This document shows positions 1-6,351 of a DNA stretch of 12,808 nucleotides, piece after piece; within the stretch, counting starts at the first letter, position 1; each line of letters opens with the position of its first letter. This stretch comes from an uncultured Verrucomicrobia subdivision 3 bacterium (GTDB taxonomy: Bacteria; Verrucomicrobiota; Verrucomicrobiae; Limisphaerales; UBA11358), in the NCBI GenBank assembly GCA_903921455.1, contig CAIXPZ010000136.1:1-12808 (forward strand). The letters are read 5' to 3'. A model generated the notes under the pieces. It did not search any database and had not been told where the DNA came from. It was given only the letters and a program-made list of their open reading frames with translations. The translations under genes and the position numbers were made by a program.

Positions 1-52
1 TCATCACAAACTCCATTCTCTGGTCCATTTTAAGGTTCTCTTTCCAAGGCAT
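1..52 (-). CDS. IS481-family transposase, N-terminal 17 codons only (cut by window edge)
   Basis: The reverse strand from 52 reads MPWKENLKMDQRMEFVM and then runs off the left edge. An N-terminus of the form MPWKE...MDQR/MDER..FV, followed by a helix-turn-helix, is characteristic of IS481-family DDE transposases. Only the opening is present, so neither the catalytic triad nor intactness can be judged. It points away from the recombinase gene. The repeats at 90-133 fit the subterminal region of the same insertion sequence. The family call rests on a short motif recalled from known members and not on a search. Confidence 0.7.
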   Translation of the reverse strand, partial: MPWKENLKMDQRMEFVM

Positions 53-89
53 TCAAAACGTCTCCCAACGTCCCAGCCCTTTGTAAAGT

Positions 90-133
90 GTTACCTATGT
101 TTTGAACCATCCACGTTACCTATGTTCTGAACC
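90..133. repeat. Two direct repeats, probable subterminal repeats of the IS end
   Basis: A 19-bp sequence beginning GTTACCTATGTT occurs at 90-108 and again at 115-133, with one mismatch (18/19) and a period of 25 bp. It lies just upstream of the transposase start at 52. Repeated terminal motifs containing a GTTACCTATGT core are common at ends of IS481/IS21-type elements, so the outer IS boundary is probably close to 133-145. The exact end cannot be fixed because the other end of the element is outside the window. Confidence 0.6.
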
Positions 134-235
134 TGAACCAACCGCGTTGTCTGGTCTGGGCACCCGCTGCGAGTTGGGACAACTTATGGCTCCTACGCAC
201 ATAATGCTTTATTTACAACATATCTACGTTTTTTG

Positions 236-264
236 TTGCACTACTTGTTGACTACTGCTAGAAT
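236..264 (+). promoter_or_regulatory. Sigma-70-like promoter of the recombinase gene (leaderless)
   Basis: A -35 hexamer TTGCAC (236-241) is followed by a 17-bp spacer and a -10 hexamer TAGAAT (259-264) with an extended -10 TGC at 256-258. Counting the last -10 base as -7 puts +1 at 271, the A of the recombinase ATG. No Shine-Dalgarno sequence is present before the ATG. The mRNA is therefore predicted to be leaderless. A short direct repeat (235-245 and 248-257) overlaps the promoter and could be an operator or recombinase arm site. Confidence 0.6.
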
Positions 265-270
265 TGGCGC

Positions 271-1410
271 ATGAGAAAACAAACATGGCTGAAAACAAAG
301 ATTCCGAACCTGTTTTTGCTGAAAGAAACCGGCAACTACTACATGCGCGTCAAACCCAAGGGGGCGGCGCAAAAGCGGGAAAGTCTGCACACGGACAACT
401 TCACCGTTGCGCGTGAACGGCTGCGGCAGCGATTGCTGGAGCTGCAACACGTCAAGGCGACGGGCGCGGGCACCTGGGGTAGTCTAGTGGAACCGTGGGA
501 GCAATGGCTGGAAGGCGAACGCATCAAGGGCGCGATCACGCAAAGCACGATTGACTACAAGCAGTCAATTTTAGACGACGTGAAAAAAAGGACCTGGCCG
601 GGCTGGGTGACGGAACCGCTGGCCGACCTGTCGGAAAAGAATCTGGCGGCCTGGCTGGTGACTTGCCGGAAAAAGTATTGCGCCACGCGGACGAATGGCG
701 CGATCACGATCCTGCGTGAAATGCTGGCGCTGGCCGTGCGGGACAAGCTGCTGGCGCGTGAGCGCGTGGAAGAAGCCCTGCACGGATTAAGCTACTGCCG
801 GGTAGATTACGACTACAAGCGGATGACGCTGCAACTGCCCGAACCGGCAACCGTCGCCGCCTTGCGGATGGAAATTTACCGGCGTTGCCACATGGCGGGC
901 ACGAAGGGGGCGTGGCTGTTTGATTTTCTGCTGTTCTCCGGGGTGCGCCGTGAATCCGCGTGCAATGTGCTGCGGGAAGATGTTCACCGCGAGAAGGGCG
1001 TTTTATACGTCAGGAAAGCCAAGCGGGGCGCGTATAGCGTGCCACTGTTCCCGGAGCTGTTGGAGCTGATTGATAGAATTGAAAAGCAGAGTCCGGGCAA
1101 ACCGACCGACCGTTTGCTGCCGACAAATTCCGTGCTCAAGCTGATTGGCACGGCCTGCCAGACACTCAAGATTGCGCGCCTGAATCATCATTCGCTGCGG
1201 CACATATTCGCCACGCGCTGCATCGAGGCGGGCGTGGACATTCCGACGGTGGCAAGCTGGCTCGGCCATCGGGACGGCGGCAAAACCGCCATGAAGGTTT
1301 ACGGGCATCTGCGGCAGGAACATTCCCAGGCACTGGCCAAGACGATGCAATTTTTACCGGCGCAACCCGGCACGAATCCCAAAAAAGAATTGAGCGTTGA
1401 AAAAAACTGA
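271..1410 (+). CDS. Tyrosine recombinase / phage-type integrase
   Basis: This 379-residue protein is a site-specific recombinase that cuts and rejoins DNA through a covalent 3'-phosphotyrosine. All active-site residues are visible in the C-terminal domain: Arg226 (in FSGVRRES), a beta-hairpin Lys at 249 or 251, His307 and Arg310 (HHSLRH), His333 (WLGH) and nucleophile Tyr344 (KVYGHL). Residues about 65-165 form the helical core-binding (SAM-like) domain, and the basic first 60 residues may be the arm-type DNA-binding region. The length is normal for the family and the gene is intact. The start is set by the promoter directly upstream. It ends 14 bp from the convergent polymerase gene. It probably integrates and excises the element. 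No tRNA-end attachment site is visible beside it. Confidence 0.95.
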   Translation: MRKQTWLKTKIPNLFLLKETGNYYMRVKPKGAAQKRESLHTDNFTVARERLRQRLLELQHVKATGAGTWGSLVEPWEQWLEGERIKGAITQSTIDYKQSILDDVKKRTWPGWVTEPLADLSEKNLAAWLVTCRKKYCATRTNGAITILREMLALAVRDKLLARERVEEALHGLSYCRVDYDYKRMTLQLPEPATVAALRMEIYRRCHMAGTKGAWLFDFLLFSGVRRESACNVLREDVHREKGVLYVRKAKRGAYSVPLFPELLELIDRIEKQSPGKPTDRLLPTNSVLKLIGTACQTLKIARLNHHSLRHIFATRCIEAGVDIPTVASWLGHRDGGKTAMKVYGHLRQEHSQALAKTMQFLPAQPGTNPKKELSVEKN

Positions 1411-1424
1411 AACGGCGGGCGCGC

Positions 1425-2480
1425 TCACGGCCAAAAAGTTTCCTGCGCTGGCGCGGGCGACAAATTCCAAAGCGCGATCCGAAGCTGGCGCACGGATTTT
1501 GTCTGCCCGGCGACACACTCCGAAAATTTCGCCGTGAACATTTCGCAAAGGATGGCGTCGCGCTCCTGCACATGACGGAAACGGTGGTCGGCGCGGGCTT
1601 CGCTGAAATCGGAAAACCGCACGACGACGCCAAGCTCGCGCGGCAACAAATTTTCCTGCCGCAACGCGGCCATCAACTTTTTCACCTCGGCCAGACCGAA
1701 CCGCAACACGCGATCAAAATCAATCACGTCAAACGGAAACGTCCGGCTGCGCGAAATCATCGTGCGCGTTTTCGCCTCTAAAATCAATGGTTCTGTCCAC
1801 TGCCCATTCGCAAACAGCCAGAGTTTTTGCCCCCAAATTCCGAACCGCTGCCGCAGCAGCATCGAGGGCAGCGCGGCCACGTCGCCGAACGTCCGCGCGC
1901 CCAAACCGGCCAATGCACTTGCGCGATTCTCCGCGATGCCGGATAACTCGCGGAGATCACGCGACGCCAAAAACTCCTTTTCCGTTCCTGCGCTCACCTC
2001 CAAAAACCCCGGCTTCGCCACGTCAGTTAAAATTTTTGCGAGCCAGCGCGAATCGGCCAAACCGCCCGACAACTGCAAGCCAACCTCGCGCGAAACCGTC
2101 GCGCTCAACTCGCGCCAGCGCGCCGCGCCGTCGGCCTCGGCGGAAAAATCCATGAACCCTTCATCAATCGAAACCGGCAAAACCAGCGGTGAAAATCCAC
2201 GCAACACCTTGAACATCCGCGCCGAAATAATTTTGTAATCGTCCACCCGCGCGGGGCGGCAAACCAACTCGGCGCATAGTCGCCGCGCGATGAAACAGGC
2301 GATGCCCGACTTGATGCCGAACTGTTTCGCGCGGCGGTTCGCCGACAAAACAAAACCATCGCCCCGGCGACCGCCGGAAACAATCAACGCGCGTCCGCGC
2401 AACATCGGCGAAAGAATTTCCTCGCAAGATGAGAAAAAGTTATCAGCATCGAAATGCAAAATGCGGCTCGCGGTTTTCAT
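1425..2480 (-). CDS. Y-family (DinB/ImuB-like) translesion DNA polymerase
   Basis: The 351-residue product matches the Y-family plan. The palm motif HFDADNFFSSCEE carries metal-binding Asp11 and a steric-gate Phe16, and PVSIDEGFMDF carries Asp106 and Glu107. The thumb helix-hairpin-helix is at about 178-205, and a little-finger domain at about 240-343 contains VVVRFSDFSE. The catalytic acids are retained, so it should be active, unlike many ImuB proteins. The length equals E. coli DinB. There is no visible C-terminal clamp-binding pentapeptide. Its ATG overlaps the stop of the upstream 85-residue gene (ATGA), so the two are translationally coupled. It converges on the recombinase gene. Family members copy damaged templates with low fidelity; here it may help during conjugative entry or SOS, which is inference. 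The exact subfamily is uncertain. Confidence 0.93.
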   Translation of the reverse strand: MKTASRILHFDADNFFSSCEEILSPMLRGRALIVSGGRRGDGFVLSANRRAKQFGIKSGIACFIARRLCAELVCRPARVDDYKIISARMFKVLRGFSPLVLPVSIDEGFMDFSAEADGAARWRELSATVSREVGLQLSGGLADSRWLAKILTDVAKPGFLEVSAGTEKEFLASRDLRELSGIAENRASALAGLGARTFGDVAALPSMLLRQRFGIWGQKLWLFANGQWTEPLILEAKTRTMISRSRTFPFDVIDFDRVLRFGLAEVKKLMAALRQENLLPRELGVVVRFSDFSEARADHRFRHVQERDAILCEMFTAKFSECVAGQTKSVRQLRIALWNLSPAPAQETFWP

Positions 2481-2734
2481 CCGAGGTTCGCCGGCAAATA
2501 AATGGTGGTCACGGTGGCCGCCGTTGAAACGTGAAATTCAACTCCGTTTCCCGACTGGAAAACCGACAGGAATTTTTTCCCGCCGCGTCCCGAAAAATCG
2601 CTCGCCACGCTAAACTCGCCGCACACATGGGCATCAATCGCGCGGCAAATTTCGTCCACGGAAAGCGACACCAACGCCGCCGGAGAAATTGAGATTTCGC
2701 CCAAAAGAAATTTTTGTTGTTCGCGGAAAATCAT
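2477..2734 (-). CDS. Small conserved mobile-element protein, partner gene of the Y-family polymerase
   Basis: This 85-residue protein is the first gene of the polymerase operon, with the best ribosome binding site in the window. It resembles, from memory, a family of small plasmid- and ICE-borne proteins with a pattern of Leu-Gly near the N-terminus, a Pro-x-Ala-Leu segment, a central Gly-acidic pair, a Leu-Ser-x-[YF] segment and a C-terminal Thr-Thr-x-x-Leu-Pro. Here these read FLLGE, SPAALVSL, CGEF, FLSVFQSGNG and TTIYLP. Its function is not established. It has no membrane segment or catalytic motif. The ATGA overlap with the polymerase start implies joint expression. It sits where umuD or imuA lies in other error-prone polymerase operons, but it resembles neither. 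Confidence 0.8.
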   Translation of the reverse strand: MIFREQQKFLLGEISISPAALVSLSVDEICRAIDAHVCGEFSVASDFSGRGGKKFLSVFQSGNGVEFHVSTAATVTTIYLPANLG

Positions 2735-2739
2735 AACAA

Positions 2740-2746
2740 CCTCCTT
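2740..2746 (-). promoter_or_regulatory. Strong Shine-Dalgarno site, AAGGAGG
   Basis: Read on the minus strand, AAGGAGG lies five bases before the ATG at 2734. It fixes that start and stands out because other genes in the window have no comparable site, suggesting efficient, independently tuned translation of the polymerase operon. Confidence 0.8.
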
Positions 2747-2847
2747 GATTCACGGGCTGTTTTTGAAACCGACGAAGGCCGGACACTCGCCGGTGCCGCC
2801 GCTTCACCTGAACTTTTTTTCGTTTTCATTTTTTTTGAAACCGCTGA

Positions 2848-3049
2848 CCGTCACCCTGCCGTCTGCCGCTCGCTTCGCCGGATCGGGAGACAGCGGGACG
2901 TGCGCGAAAGCGCATTCAACGAAAGGGCGGAAGCGGAAAGCGTGACAGTGGCGAAAGGGGGAATGGGGCGACGCTGGCGCGGTTTTCGCTCCCCGCCCCT
3001 AATCTCGTCCCGGTGTCGGACGGGCGAGCGGCAGACGGTGGGGTGACGG
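2848..3049. repeat. Nested inverted repeat, 202 bp, with internal GAAA-loop hairpin
   Basis: The outer arms 2848-2872 and 3025-3049 are complementary at 23 of 25 positions. Inside them, 2889-2900 and 3006-3017 pair at 11 of 12 positions. Next to the inner arm, 2901-2914 forms a perfect 5-bp stem with a GAAA tetraloop (TGCGC-GAAA-GCGCA). Outside, a T-rich tract (2814-2836) could pair loosely with an A-rich tract (3064-3079). Such nesting suggests a folded RNA or single-stranded DNA. A small non-autonomous transposon with 25-bp terminal repeats is an alternative, though no target-site duplication is visible. Confidence 0.7.
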
Positions 3050-3120
3050 CGGGCGAGAACTGGATGAAAAAAGAAAAACTAACTTCTCTGCCCCCGGCAG
3101 GGCCGTGTTTTTAACTCTCA

Positions 3121-3192
3121 CGGAGTCTGCGAAAATTTACATGGCCGGGACGCCCTGGCTTTTCCCGGCTGTGAAAATTTCCGCAGTCTCCG
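3121..3192. repeat. Long imperfect hairpin, 29-nt arms
   Basis: Positions 3121-3149 and 3164-3192 are complementary at 24 of 29 positions, separated by a 14-nt loop. The outer part begins CGGAG on one side and ends CTCCG on the other, and the inner part closes with GCCGGG/CCCGGC. There is no T-run right after it, so it is not an ordinary terminator. It may be a relaxosome or replication site, a recombination site that works as a folded strand, or a REP-like repeat. Confidence 0.7.
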
Positions 3193-3291
3193 TCCAATCA
3201 GTTCGGAGGAGCAACGAAACTTTGCTGACGGAATGGAGCGACGGGTGGGGCGAGCGCAGCGGTGGCGGAGCCGGTCGCGTGGGGACTTGGG

Positions 3292-3340
3292 GCAAGCCAG
3301 TCTTCCGGCTTGCGGGTCTGTCCGCTGGCCGGAAGTCTGG
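3292..3340. repeat. Two mutually exclusive hairpins, oriT-like geometry
   Basis: GCAAGCC (3292-3298) pairs perfectly with GGCTTGC (3307-3313). The overlapping segment 3297-3309 can instead pair with 3328-3340 at 12 of 13 positions. The two folds share bases and cannot coexist. A short hairpin followed by an unpaired stretch resembles the inverted repeat just before nic in MobF oriT regions such as R388, but the nic sequence itself is not recognisable. Confidence 0.5.
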
Positions 3341-3640
3341 CGCGGGGGCGGGTGGATTTTACGCGACGGGCGAGCACACAAGCGGAGTCGAGTCCCAACC
3401 GGCGCGGAGTGGAGTCAGTGAAGTTTGGTTGCGACTTTTTTGCCGTGTCCAAAAGTTGTCACGAATAATGGACAATTAACTGAAAATGGCAATTGCCAGC
3501 GGCGCGCGAACACAGGGAATTAAAAACGGACGGAAGAAAAGTTAAAATTGGAAAACAGGCCGTAAATAAAGGTCAAAATGCGGCTGGAAAGGGACAAGGC
3601 AGAAATAAAATCCGGGAAGTTTCCCCGTCAGCAACAGAAC

Positions 3641-3658
3641 GCGCGAAAATTGGAATAA
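3641..3658 (+). promoter_or_regulatory. Shared 18-bp upstream element, copy 1 (before the gene at 3714)
   Basis: The sequence GCGCGAAAATTGG followed by an ATAA segment matches 6416-6433 at 17 of 18 positions. This copy ends 55 bp before the GTG start at 3714; the other ends 30 bp before the relaxase start. A common upstream element suggests shared control of the two rightward transfer units. Its role is inferred from position only. Confidence 0.45.
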
Positions 3659-3713
3659 TAATTGCTGTTTTTCGACAACTGAAAATACCAAGCTTCTAAA
3701 CTGACAAAACATT

Positions 3714-4085
3714 GTGAAAACCCTCAACTTATCCAACATCATCCAAGACGCATTGGCAGACTTAAAAACCTACGGGGAAATAGACGGCAAAAGAATTGCC
3801 CCGCTGACAAAATATCTGAACACCATAGCCCCGTGTTTCGGGGGTAAAAAAATAATCTGGACGGAATACAACCTGAACGAGTTAAAAAATCTGGCGGCCG
3901 GGAATAAAAAAAACGCGTCGCTGAATCTAAAGGATGGGAGTTCGTGCGACGTTTGCAAAGACGAGAAGGCGTTTTTACATTTAACCATGACATTCATTGT
4001 CCACAGCCCGGTTGAAGAAGTTCAAACGGCAATAACGATGCGATCAAAGGCGGCGGGATATACGAACGCGACATTGCTTGAATAA
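3714..4085 (+). CDS. Hypothetical protein of the transfer region
   Basis: This 123-residue protein begins at GTG; an in-frame TGA at 3702 rules out a much earlier start. I do not recognise a family. It is probably soluble, with a lysine-rich first half, Cys41 in APCFGG and a CxxC pair (Cys78, Cys81 in SSCDVC) that could bind metal or form a disulfide, followed by a beta-strand-like stretch (FLHLTMTFIVHSP). No Shine-Dalgarno site is visible. It is the first gene of the rightward run leading to the coupling ATPase, with 67 bp before the next gene. An accessory relaxosome role is possible from position, but there is no direct evidence. Codon use looks like real coding sequence. Confidence 0.7.
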   Translation: MKTLNLSNIIQDALADLKTYGEIDGKRIAPLTKYLNTIAPCFGGKKIIWTEYNLNELKNLAAGNKKNASLNLKDGSSCDVCKDEKAFLHLTMTFIVHSPVEEVQTAITMRSKAAGYTNATLLE

Positions 4086-4152
4086 GGCAGCCGTGAAATA
4101 TCGGAAGCCAGCGGCAATTAAATACGGATAACGGACAGCAAGAAATCAATTT
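4086..4152 (+). promoter_or_regulatory. Intergenic segment with a block shared with 3495-3530
   Basis: GCCAGCGGC (4107-4115) followed directly by AATTAAATACGGA (4116-4128) recurs upstream as GCCAGCGGC (3495-3503) and AATTAAAAACGGA (3518-3530), where 14 bp separate the two parts. The shared order suggests a duplicated regulatory region placed before two consecutive genes. No clear -35/-10 pair or Shine-Dalgarno site was found. Confidence 0.35.
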
Positions 4153-4794
4153 ATGAACGAGCCACAGACAAACTATTGGGATGCGTGCATCGCGTCGTTG
4201 CCGCCGGTAAAACGCGCGGCGGCAGAGCAAGCCTATCAGGAAATCGCCGGGGACGGCGGGGACGGACAATCTTCAAAACTGTTCCTCCTGCTGGAAGCGC
4301 ACGCGGTTCACAATAATAAAATTCTGGAGCGGATGACGGAAGCCGGCGAGCAGGTGGCGGCACGAATGGGCGACGCCGGGGCGTCCGGCGCAACCGACCC
4401 GGTAATGAACCAAAAGGGATTGGAAAATTTGCTGACCGCCGTTCAGGCGGTGGATGTCCGGCAGCCGGTCAAGGAACTGAAAGAGAAAACGGGCGTGGCG
4501 GTCATGGAATTGAAACGGCTGAACACGCAAATTTCGCATCTGCGCAATTTTCGCGTGGGCATGGCGGTGTTCCTGATGATCCTCACGGTGATTGCCACGC
4601 TGGCCGTTGTCTGGCTGCTGAACCGGGAAACGATACACACCGTCATGGAATTGAAACGAAACGGGCTGGCAATGAATACTTATGAGGAGACAGGCCATTT
4701 GCGGATATTTATTGAAGGGACTGGCGGCAAAGCCGCAATGATCAATAACGAGGGACAGATTCAAGGCGTGGCTGCGGAATTTCCCCTGAAATGA
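4153..4794 (+). CDS. Single-pass membrane protein, likely partner of the coupling ATPase
   Basis: The 213-residue product has a hydrophilic N-terminal part (1-130, with helical and possibly coiled-coil segments). It has one transmembrane helix at about 134-156 (VGMAVFLMILTVIATLAVVWLL is its core region) and a 57-residue C-terminal tail. The motif VMELKR occurs on both sides of the membrane helix (117-122 and 164-169), encoded by an exact 17-bp repeat. No known family is recognised. Its stop overlaps the start of the coupling ATPase (ATGA), so the two are made together. That ATPase lacks the membrane helices normally fused to VirD4/TraD proteins, so this protein may supply the anchor; this is inference from gene order and topology. 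Confidence 0.8.
   Translation: MNEPQTNYWDACIASLPPVKRAAAEQAYQEIAGDGGDGQSSKLFLLLEAHAVHNNKILERMTEAGEQVAARMGDAGASGATDPVMNQKGLENLLTAVQAVDVRQPVKELKEKTGVAVMELKRLNTQISHLRNFRVGMAVFLMILTVIATLAVVWLLNRETIHTVMELKRNGLAMNTYEETGHLRIFIEGTGGKAAMINNEGQIQGVAAEFPLK
4501..4658 (+). repeat. Exact 17-bp direct repeat inside the membrane-protein gene
   Basis: GTCATGGAATTGAAACG occurs at 4501-4517 and 4642-4658. The two copies are in the same reading frame, encode VMELKR and flank the transmembrane segment. Confidence 0.8.
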
Positions 4795-6197
4795 ACCGCG
4801 TCCTTGAATTTGTCGAACGGGTTTTCTGGGGTGCTCCTGATGCCGAGAAGAAAACGCCGTTGCTGGTTTTTTCCAACGGCGGCACCTTTAACGTGGGCGA
4901 CGCCTTTGAAAGTGTCCTGTTCATCGGCTCGTCGGGATCGGGGAAGACCTCGGCGGCGGCGACTTATTACCGCGCGCTGCTGATGGGTCAGTTTGGCGGG
5001 TTGGTGCTGTGCGTGAAGGGAAACCAGGTGGAAAAATTCGTCGCGCTTTGCCGGGAATGCGGGCGCGAAAGCGATGTGATTCTTTTGGGCGTCAACGGTG
5101 GACACCGGTTCAATCCGCTGGCGGGGGCGAGCCTCACCGAGGCGACTTCTGTGCTGGTGGAACTGGCCGACGTGTTGCGTCGGCAGACCAGTAAGGCGGA
5201 AGATGCCTTTTTTCGGCAGCAATGCGAAATCACAGTGCATCGGCTGCTCACCCTTTGCTGGTCACATTATGGGCGACTGGACATATCCGATGTGGCCCAA
5301 ATGTTCAAGGGGCGGGCGACCGATTTGAACCGGCTGGCCGACCCGGGCTGGCGGCAAAACAACGTCATGGCTGAGGCATTGGATAAGGCGCGGACAAGTC
5401 CAGACGAGGATGTGCAGCGGGCGGTCGAGTATTTCGAGCAGGATTTTCCCACGCATGGCGACCGGCTGCAAGGCTCGCTGGCGGCGACGGTCAACGGCGT
5501 GCTGGACAATCTGGCCAGCCGGAAAATGAAGGCGCTTTTCAGCGGAGAATCCACCTTCACCATGCGTGATTTGTTCTTTGGCGGAAAAATCTGCGTGCTG
5601 GCGGTGCCGGTGCTGGGGGACGAAGGGTTGATGACCGATCCGACGGACGGGAAAATTGCCAACGGACTGATGCAATTTTGCTTCTGCCGCGCTGCCGCCA
5701 AGGCCCAACACGAAAACAACGTGTTTCTGATCTCGGATGAATGCCAGGAAACCCTTTCCGCCGAGTTGCGGAGCAAGCTCAGCGTGCTGCGGGATTACCG
5801 GGTGGCGACGGTGCTGCTGACGCAAGACCTGCCAACTATTGACGCGGTGCTGAACGAGAACGAGCGGGAAGCCATTTTTGCCAAATGCGCCACCAAAGTT
5901 TTCCTGCGGCAGGGGCATGGCAAAACCCGCGAATGGATCGCTGGGGAAATCGGCAAATACATGGGTGAGCAAACCAGCCACACCACCAACCGGAGCGACG
6001 GGAAAACCAGCCAGAGCCATTCGACGCAACCGGCGGAGTTATGGCGGGTGCGCCCGGAAAGTTTTGCCACGCTCAAGAACGGCAAAGAGGAAAATGATTG
6101 TATCGTTGAGTCGGTGGTTTTATTTAACGGGAACCGGTCGAAGGAAAGATGGCATCAGGAGAAACCTGGAAAAAAAGGCACGGTGAAAATCGCCTGA
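4791..6197 (+). CDS. Type IV coupling protein-like ATPase (VirD4/TraD/TraG superfamily)
   Basis: The 468-residue protein is a RecA/FtsK-like motor that would bring the relaxase-DNA complex to a secretion channel. Walker A is GSSGSGKT (46-53), Walker B is VFLISDE (311-317), and a TQDLPTID segment (344-351) matches the glutamine motif after Walker B in coupling proteins. An all-alpha domain is inserted at about 130-240. The C-terminus is basic (GKKGTVKIA). It has no N-terminal transmembrane helices, whereas TrwB and TraD have two; the overlapping upstream gene encodes a membrane protein that may replace them. The start codon lies in the ATGA overlap. The relaxase gene follows after 266 bp. The superfamily is clear; it could be closer to TraD/TraG_C-like soluble members than to canonical VirD4. 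Confidence 0.88.
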   Translation: MNRVLEFVERVFWGAPDAEKKTPLLVFSNGGTFNVGDAFESVLFIGSSGSGKTSAAATYYRALLMGQFGGLVLCVKGNQVEKFVALCRECGRESDVILLGVNGGHRFNPLAGASLTEATSVLVELADVLRRQTSKAEDAFFRQQCEITVHRLLTLCWSHYGRLDISDVAQMFKGRATDLNRLADPGWRQNNVMAEALDKARTSPDEDVQRAVEYFEQDFPTHGDRLQGSLAATVNGVLDNLASRKMKALFSGESTFTMRDLFFGGKICVLAVPVLGDEGLMTDPTDGKIANGLMQFCFCRAAAKAQHENNVFLISDECQETLSAELRSKLSVLRDYRVATVLLTQDLPTIDAVLNENEREAIFAKCATKVFLRQGHGKTREWIAGEIGKYMGEQTSHTTNRSDGKTSQSHSTQPAELWRVRPESFATLKNGKEENDCIVESVVLFNGNRSKERWHQEKPGKKGTVKIA

Positions 6198-6276
6198 AAA
6201 CCGGGCTGGCGGCGGGGCGGAAATTTCAACCGCGCGCCCGGTGCTGAAAAGGGCGAAAACGGAGCGCATCGCCGCC

Positions 6277-6297
6277 GCCCGTTCGGCGGGCAGTTTT
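6277..6297 (+). terminator. Possible intrinsic terminator after the coupling ATPase
   Basis: GCCCG (6277-6281) pairs with CGGGC (6287-6291) over a TTCGG loop and is followed by TTTT (6294-6297). It lies 80 bp past the ATPase stop. The T-run is short, so termination would be partial at best. Confidence 0.35.
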
Positions 6298-6351
6298 CCA
6301 ACTCGTTCCATCGCTTCGACATATTGCGTCTCTTAAAAAACTGACTTTTAG

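Larger units (their letters stand above)
2735..3713. other. Long gene-free region rich in inverted repeats (possible oriT, origin or RNA locus)
   Basis: This stretch separates the leftward polymerase operon from the rightward transfer genes. Open frames in it overlap strong inverted repeats and have low-complexity Arg/Gly/Ser-rich translations, so I call no gene. It holds direct repeats of TTTTTGAAACCG (2760-2771, 2832-2843), three inverted-repeat structures listed separately, and four copies of a GGGCGAG motif (near 3022, 3051, 3247, 3367). It also has a GC hairpin followed by T5 (3088-3112, a weak terminator candidate) and a perfect GGCAATTGCC palindrome (3488-3497). Promoters must lie here in both directions. 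The position between genes and beside transfer genes is typical of oriT, but no known nic consensus was recognised. Confidence 0.6.

Noticed and set aside
1..270. Search for a tRNA 3' end or attachment site next to the recombinase gene
   Set aside because: No T-loop or acceptor-stem sequence was found. A 5-bp hairpin at 172-184 is too weak to call a core site, and no matching repeat was seen at the right end.
1572..2238. Plus-strand open frames opposite the polymerase gene
   Set aside because: They are antisense to a gene with clear catalytic motifs and have Pro/Arg/Ala-rich compositions typical of shadow frames.
2848..3049. CRISPR array or iteron reading of the repeat-rich region
   Set aside because: The repeats are inverted and nested, not regularly spaced direct repeats, and there are no cas or replication-initiator genes.
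3105..3479. A 124-codon plus-strand open frame in the gene-free region
   Set aside because: It runs through the long hairpin and the competing hairpins and translates to a low-complexity Gly/Ser/Arg-rich sequence. It has no ribosome binding site and several equally long frames overlap it on both strands.
3493..3699. A 68-codon plus-strand open frame before the gene at 3714
   Set aside because: The very Lys/Gly-rich translation follows from the A-rich upstream sequence and covers the putative regulatory element. No start signal is visible.
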